Of a stretch of 64,000 nt of DNA, positions 58,154-64,000 are shown in pieces. A program made the translations under genes and the position numbers. The notes under the pieces are model-generated. The model made no database searches. It was given only the letters and a program-made list of their open reading frames with translations, and was not told the DNA's origin. Positions within the stretch are counted from its first letter, which is position 1; each line of letters starts with the position of its first letter. This stretch comes from Ziziphus jujuba (taxonomy: Eukaryota > Streptophyta > Magnoliopsida > Rosales > Rhamnaceae), in NCBI RefSeq assembly GCF_031755915.1, contig NC_083384.1, forward strand, positions 30,106,001 through 30,170,000, in the 5' to 3' direction.

Positions 58154-60224
58154 TTGGGAGTGTTCATACATATTAGTGACCATGGACAAATACACTGCTT
58201 AAAGTTAAAGTAAGCATGCCAATATTGTAATTAAAATCAAGAACATGTGAAAGACTTCCCACTTCATGTATTTTATAGACTAATGCCAGAACCATTCATT
58301 TGAAGCTACGTGCCGTGTTGTCTGCAAGGCTCACACACATATTCTTCAAAGCCTGAAACCAATAAAACATGCCAAATGGTGATAAACAATATTCACCAAT
58401 ATATACGGTGACAGCAAATACCATAATCTACCTTGTCTCTTACGCATAGATACTGCAAAACTAGATGAGAAGCTAATATACCAGCAGATCTAACCCAACA
58501 ATCAAAATACCAGAACATAAACAGAAATAGAGACAGATTTTAATACTGGTTCAGCTCTCAAGATGAGAACTCACATCCACTTCTATTGATGTGCCAACAA
58601 TTCACCATGAAAACAAGCCATCAAAGGTAATTCCAGATCACAATCAGGGGCCGTCTCAACAATTTTTGAGGCCCTAGGCAAAAAAGAATATTTGAGGCCT
58701 TAATTAAACATCATTTTTAATAAAATAGATTTTTTGATATAAAACCTATTTTTTTTGGCTTTTTTAAATGCAAAGTTACGAGTTAAATCGTTCTATTCAA
58801 AATTTGATAATAAATTTTTCTCGATTAATAAAATTGCTAAATTGTTTAATCTTTTTGAGATATAGTTGAACATAAATAAGATTTTATTAATTTCAATTTT
58901 AAAAATCTGTTTTCCAATAAAGCTATATTAACAAAAAATAATAATAATAATAAATCTGTGCATTGGAAAAAGAATTTAGTTTTTTTTTTGAAAGTTTAAT
59001 ATCTCAAATGCTATTTTTATTTATGAATTTATTTTTTGTTTTAGATTTTAGTTCTCAAAATAAATCTAATCAATTTATTCAAATTAAAATATTAAGAAAA
59101 AATGAAAGAAAAAACCAAAGAAACACAATGTTTAGCTTTTTGTGAATAGTAAGAACAATTGGTAAACAACTAATATAATAAATTCATAGAAAATAAAAAA
59201 ATAAAATTATTATGAAAAGGAATAATATAAATTCATTAAAATAAATAATAACTTACAAGTTTACTTTTTATTTTAGAGCTATTTGGATTAAAATTTTAAA
59301 TTATATAAGTTAGATAGCAAAATTAAATAAATATGAAAGATAAGTGAATGAGAAATAATGAATATTTATCATTTTTTCTTTAGCATTAAAATCTAATCAA
59401 TTATTGGATAGAAAATGTTTAACTAGATTTAATTGGTATTATATTACAAAAATAAAAATAAATAAATATAATAATCGTAATAAATTATCAATTAGAATTC
59501 ATCAAAAAAAAATTTGATTAGAAATGATTTAGAATTCTTTTGAAGTCAAAATTTTTACATTTCCAAAATAAACTAATAATTATATTCTATTTAATAAATA
59601 TATGCATTGCATATATGGAATTTTTTTTTTTTGTGGGTCCAATAAAATGGAGGCCTAGGCATAGGCCACTCCTATGCCTGAAGCGGGCCCAGAACACAAG
59701 CCCTCTCGGTCTTCTTCTTCCCGGATCAAACCCCCACACACAGACCATGAGGTTTCATGGAAACCACCACGAAAAATACAGAGAGCCCTCTCTCTCTCTC
59801 GGGTTTTCTCTCCGTTCCTCTCTCACTAAGAAAGGTGAGCCGTATATCATACAAGAAATCCGTTTTCACACTTAGCCCAATAACTAAAGCCTTTGCCACA
59901 TGTCTTGTTAGTATTGGGATAGTAAATTTCTTGAATAAAACTTAACCACAACAAATACATATATATATATATATATATACCCCTCTAACTAATGAACCAC
60001 ATAACATGTACATGAAAAATCCTCAAAATACTTTTCATGACAAATAATTTAATTTTCCTATGTGTGTGACATTTTGAACAAAAGACAACATTTTCTTTTA
60101 GATATCAAACTTATTAGTTTATATATTAATACCACCAAAATTCTACAAATGCTAAAACAGAGTACATTAACTCCTACAAATTAATTTGTCCAAAAAAAAG
60201 ACAAAAGCGTAAATGCGATTTACC
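58154..60224. other. Intergenic DNA, 3' flank of gene F
   Basis: Continues the duplicate of 29,190-30,240. The paralogy is interrupted by the 1-kb insertion at 58,647-59,690. (TA)n at 59,957-59,978. No gene; the ORFs at 58963-59145 and 59540-59875 have no recognised domain. Confidence 0.65.
58647..59690. mobile_element. ~1.04-kb insertion with GGCC-rich inverted ends
   Basis: Left end GGGGCCGTCTCA; right end, reverse complemented, GGGCCCGCTTCA; both are followed inside by GAGGCC(C)TAGGC-type sequence. The interior is AT-rich and non-coding. The paralogous sequence at 29,690-29,705 lacks it. Probably a non-autonomous DNA transposon or similar; no clear TSD was found. Confidence 0.6.
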
Positions 60225-60839
60225 TTATAAACATTCCGGCGCATTAACTTTGAGTTTCTTAAAATGTGCTTCATCATCGTCTTCTTCCTCAAGAGAATCA
60301 ACAGCTTCACTTCCACTTGATTCACAACATTCATTGAAGCGTCTCTTATTCTTTCTTTCAGTTTTTTCAATTAAACTCTTTAAGTCTTGTTTGTATATAA
60401 ACCGAACCCCAAACTTCTTAATCTCACAAGACTTCTTTCGATCGTACAAATAGGCATGGAAAGAGACGTCAGTGCAACAAGTATTTGACCAATTTAGTTC
60501 ATCCATTTTTTGCTGCCAAGTCGGTTTTAGTACTTGCTCGATGTACACGTGATCTGAACTGACCTCCCTATGCCTAACGCCCTTGGACGAAAAATAGCGA
60601 AACTCATGCTCAAATTCGATGTTTTGGGAATTGAATTTCCATTTGGTGGCAAGCTCTGGAAATGAATCAGTTGTATTCTGATGAACAACAATGCAGAAAG
60701 CGACAGACAAGAAGTTGGGATCATTCCAATTTGGAGGAGGCATAATATTACTGATTGAAGTCCCACAAGTTTGATGGTCGAACCACTCTGGAATTTCATC
60801 TCCTGGACAGCAAAAACAATCTTTACGACAACCATTGTC
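60225..60839 (-). CDS. Gene F exon 5, C-JID domain and tail
   Basis: Acceptor GAAACAG before 60839. CCPGDEIPEWFDHQTC, then PPPNWNDPNFLSVAFC. Complete tail: KNKRRFNECCESSGSEA, the acidic run EEEDDDEA and FKKLKV, ending NAPECL. Confidence 0.83.
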   Translation of the reverse strand, partial: DNGCRKDCFCCPGDEIPEWFDHQTCGTSISNIMPPPNWNDPNFLSVAFCIVVHQNTTDSFPELATKWKFNSQNIEFEHEFRYFSSKGVRHREVSSDHVYIEQVLKPTWQQKMDELNWSNTCCTDVSFHAYLYDRKKSCEIKKFGVRFIYKQDLKSLIEKTERKNKRRFNECCESSGSEAVDSLEEEDDDEAHFKKLKVNAPECL

Positions 60840-63576
60840 CTGTTTCATGAACGGGAAATTAATCAACTCGCTCAAAAATTAAACACCATCTCAGCAAAGG
60901 AAGAGAAATAGATATACATACAGAGTTTGCATATCCGAATATCAAACGATACAGAATACGAAATAATGCCTGATCAGCAAGCATTTTGCGTGTGTTCTGA
61001 TCCATTTTTCCACAACCGTAAAATGTGAAGAAATCAAGCAAAAAAATTCTTGGCGTATCCGTTTTGCAGAATGGTGAAATACATCTAATATTTGAAATGT
61101 TCTCCAGTGATGTGCAGCCAACTGCGTTTACACATAAATATTGAGATGGAATCTCTGGCAAATATTTCAATCTCCGACAATCCTTCATTAACAACATGCT
61201 CAAAGATGGTGAAATGGCAGGCAATTCTTGAAGTCTTGAACAGCTCGAGAGCAACATCATGAAAAGGTTCCTTAATTTACCTAGACTGTTGGGGAGAAAC
61301 TCAAGGCCTTTGCAATTTCCCATATCTAAACTCTCAAGGGATACTAGATTTTCAATCGACTCTGGCAACTTTTCAATCCCCGAGGATGCTAACCAAAGAG
61401 CTCTCAAGCGTTCCATGGGCTCCAAGATTTCCGGAAACGTTGTCAATTTCTTACAACCCACTAGATTTAAGGATTCAAGAGACTTCAAGAGACAAATGCT
61501 TGTCGGAAGACTATTAAGTCTTTTACAATGCCCCAAACTTAATTCAACAAGACCCGACAGATACCCAATTGATGGGGGCAGTGTTTCTATTGCCGTATTA
61601 CGCAAAATTAAAGATCTCAAATTAGGTGCCAACTTTGGAGAAATGTGAGAATGAGATGAGTAGAGACTTAAATTGCTTAAAAAATTTTGGATACAACTTT
61701 TAGAAGATCCCGCTTTTCTCTTGAACAACCCTTTAACATCTCTGAATTTGGAGCAGCCATCAAGATTTATCGTTTCCAGATTAGGAACCTGAGTCAAATC
61801 TGGTGGTTGAGTACAGAACTTAGAAAAACTAAGATCCAAACTTCTTAACACCGGAAAAGACTGTAAACGAAGGAGAAAATGGAGCTAATTATTACTTCAT
61901 ATATGCATGCACTTTAACATCTAATACAATATAACTAAATTAAGCATACCATAACTTTACGACTATTCCAAACCTTTTCAACTTTACTACTTTTCCAAAG
62001 CTTTTCAAGGCGGCTGCCACGAAGTACAAGTCCAACAAGATTCTTAGGATTAAATTTTGATGGCAACGATTTCAAAGGGTATGAGTCCCATTGTAAAAAC
62101 CATAACTTAGGAGAAAGATAAGAGTGAAGAGCTCGAGGAATGGACAGTTTGAACTTGTGGATCCACTCATTTCTGGCAGTATCATCATCACCATAATAAA
62201 ATCTGAGAAGTCGTAGGTTGCACATTTTTGAGAATGCTTTAGGATGCACTATCACATCTTTTTCAACTTCAAACATGTCCAATGATATGACTTCAACTGC
62301 TGCGGTTCCCTGGCATTTAAGATGAACATCAGTATTATAAACAGGATACAATAGAGGGAAATTTATTCAGAACTTGTTGGTATATATGGACCTAATTTTG
62401 TTTGTTTGAAATGGTTTTGTAAGAAGAATTCTATCACTTTTAGAAGAAATCAATATTGCATTTATACTTACTGTACAATTTTCCAATACATCACAAACTT
62501 CCACAGCATCGCACAACCTACTGCGATTACCAGGTTCTGTGTCTTCATCACGTACAATTTCCAGACCCATTTGGCGTAGCAAATCATGCATCCGTAGCGT
62601 GTTACCTTCATCATCTTCAATTAAACACTTCTCAATGAGAAGAGTTATTTCCATTTCCACAGCGTCACCTAAGATGCTTTTTGCATGGTCTCTTGTAAAA
62701 GACGAATTAAATAAGAAAGCAATGTCCAGAAACATATGCTTGCTCCCATTATCTAGCCCGTCGTAACTGATTTTCAACACTTGTTGAATGTTCAAATCTT
62801 GATCCCTTTTCAGCTTCTTCAATGCACCTTCCCATACTGTTTTATCTCTACCGCAAAGGAAACCACCAAAGACCTTAAGAACTAGTGGGTTCCCATCAGC
62901 ATATCTTATTACCTCTGACACCATTTCATCATCAGTTGTTGGAGAGTTTTCAGGAAAAGCATGCAAACGGAAGAGATCAAGAGAATCAGTGTCATTTAAC
63001 CTCTTGACCTTGTGAATTCTATTGGTTGCTTTCGTAAGCACGTGCTTATCTCTAGTTGTAACAATGATTCTGCTTCCAGGAGCAAGTTCAAGATACCCTT
63101 TAACTAAATCATCTATTTGGATGGAGCTGTCCAGATCATCCAAAACAATGAGTACCTTTTTACGTTGAAGTCTCTGAAAAATAATAGAAGGTAAAGCTTC
63201 AACGGGGTTAACCATACTTTCAATAGTTTTATCATTCAATAAACAAGATATAATAATCTTTCTCAGATGATCTAATCCGCCGGGTCCTTTATGTTTTTCT
63301 CTAACATCATTAAGGAAACAAAAACCTTCGAATGATTGAGAATCTGATAATTTTTTAAATACAACTTTAGCAAGGGTAGTCTTACCCATACCCCCCATGC
63401 CCCAAATACCAGTAAGGCGAATATCTTTTGAGCCAATGGATAATAGCGATTCAATTTCCTTTATATTTTCTTTAATTCCAATGAGTCCCTTGAAATATTG
63501 CTCATCTGATGATTGATATTGTTTCAATCTTTCTACAATATTTTTAACAATTTCTTGAACGAACTCACTCTCACCC
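60225..63576 (-). CDS. TNL receptor F (NB-ARC-LRR-C-JID; TIR exon outside window)
   Basis: Exons on the minus strand: NB-ARC 63576-62472, junction 62309-61950, LRR 61860-60922, C-JID 60839-60225. Together they give 1,005 codons plus the 1-nt phase-2 start, with no stop. The NB-ARC exon starts at CTAG|G as in gene E, so a TIR exon is expected beyond 64,000 (2.3 kb upstream in E). F and E are sister copies: their exon 2-5 sequences and flanks align throughout. F keeps the full C-terminal tail that E lost, but is about 25 codons shorter in the LRR exon and carries a small duplication in exon 3. Likely role: intracellular immune receptor. Intactness of the whole gene cannot be judged. Confidence 0.88.
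60922..61860 (-). CDS. Gene F exon 4, LRR domain
   Basis: 313 codons, from SFPVLRSLDLSFSKF to KMDQNTRKML and FGYANS. Compared with E, one LRR unit between the first and second GC-containing repeats is missing in frame. Donor GTATGTAT. Confidence 0.88.
61950..62309 (-). CDS. Gene F exon 3, NB-ARC to LRR junction
   Basis: 120 codons in phase 0. Its end reads RLEKLWKSSKVEKVWNSRKV, where E has a single EKLWNSRK, so an approximately 10-codon segment appears duplicated; a deletion elsewhere in the exon restores E's length. Confidence 0.85.
62472..63576 (-). CDS. Gene F exon 2, NB-ARC domain
   Basis: 368 codons. GESEFVQEIVKNI opening (Ser-Glu-Phe replaces Cys-Glu-Leu of E). P-loop GMGGMGKTT, kinase-2 VLIVLDDLDS, GSRIIVTTRDKHVL, GNPLVLKVFGGFL, and MHD in MHDLLRQMGLEIV. 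Donor GTAAGTAT. Confidence 0.92.
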
Positions 63577-64000
63577 CTAGAAAAATGAAGAAAATACAGT
63601 TGTAAGAAAAATAGTACTCATCAAGTCTCAATATAAAAGCAAAATATCTCAATTTTAATAGACTGTTTGATTTATTCAATTTTTAAATCCTATATTTATT
63701 ATTGTTGTTACCAGTTAAAAATGAAAATAATATTATTTGTTGACTGTTTTTCATTATTATTATATTGGTTCTCTGTCTTATGGTTTTAATTTGGAATTTA
63801 TGAATTTTAATCTTTTGAATCAATCATGTGGCAAAATATACCTAATGATAACACTTTTCATATTTTTGTTGGTAAACGGAACTTAAACACTAGAATGTTA
63901 TAAATTCAGCTTTATGTTTGGTATAGCTTTTTGTTATTCAAAAACCTCTGTTTAAAAGCCAAAAGTAATTTTGCAAAAATAATATATGTTTGGCTATAGT
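63577..64000 (-). other. Intron 1 of gene F (partial)
   Basis: AT-rich. Closely matches 33,690-34,110 in intron 1 of gene E, consistent with an intron running past the window edge to a TIR exon. Confidence 0.7.

Noticed and set aside
60225..60453. Plus-strand Ser-rich ORFs opposite the C-JID exons (also at 30268-30474)
   Set aside because: They are antisense shadows of the conserved C-terminal tail codons.

Overview
This is nuclear DNA from a flowering plant, almost certainly a eudicot and probably a woody rosid; the species cannot be named from the window. The reasons are intron-containing TIR-NBS-LRR (TNL) immune receptor genes with a C-terminal C-JID domain, Ty1/copia and MULE transposon remains, AT-rich intergenic DNA, and CT, AC and AT microsatellites. 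No bacterial or viral genes, CRISPR arrays, rRNAs or tRNAs were seen.

The core is a tandem TNL cluster, all on the minus strand. From low to high coordinates: A (6.3-6.8 kb, TIR-only pseudogene), B (8.9-13.5 kb, all five exons present but with a shifted splice donor after the TIR exon), C (16.4-20.8 kb, five exons, frameshifted just before its C-JID exon), D (25.8-26.9 kb, broken TIR plus an NB-ARC fragment), E (30.4-36.5 kb, five exons in phase, but with a nonsense codon in the C-terminal tail) and F (60.2 kb to beyond the window, NB-ARC to C-JID intact, TIR exon outside). The complete genes share one plan: TIR exon (phase-2 end), NB-ARC exon of about 1.11 kb, short exon of about 0.35 kb, LRR exon of about 1 kb, and C-JID exon of about 0.5-0.65 kb. 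W-box (TTGAC) motifs lie in a conserved segment upstream of several TIR exons.

The left end (1-5.7 kb) holds a decayed MULE transposase, an array of about 20-bp imperfect palindromes, and a receptor-like kinase domain relic. The intergenic DNA between the TNLs is mostly partial duplications of TNL 5' and 3' flanks, which record genes since lost. Between E and F lie segmental duplications (36.7-41 kb) and a transposon stack: a 5' copia fragment (minus strand) whose LTR is split by a 3.18-kb solo LTR with perfect 5-bp target duplications; a decayed full-length copia beside it (46.4-51.6 kb); and a younger copia (53.3-58.1 kb) with perfect 5-bp target duplications and an intact paralogous empty site at 23.28 kb.

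I found no new biochemical system. The most interesting points are different lesions in neighbouring receptors that would produce different truncated proteins (TIR-only from B, a receptor without C-JID from C, a receptor without its tail from E), a shared NLS-like C-terminal tail, LRR-unit loss in F, and an uncharacterised short palindrome array near 2 kb.
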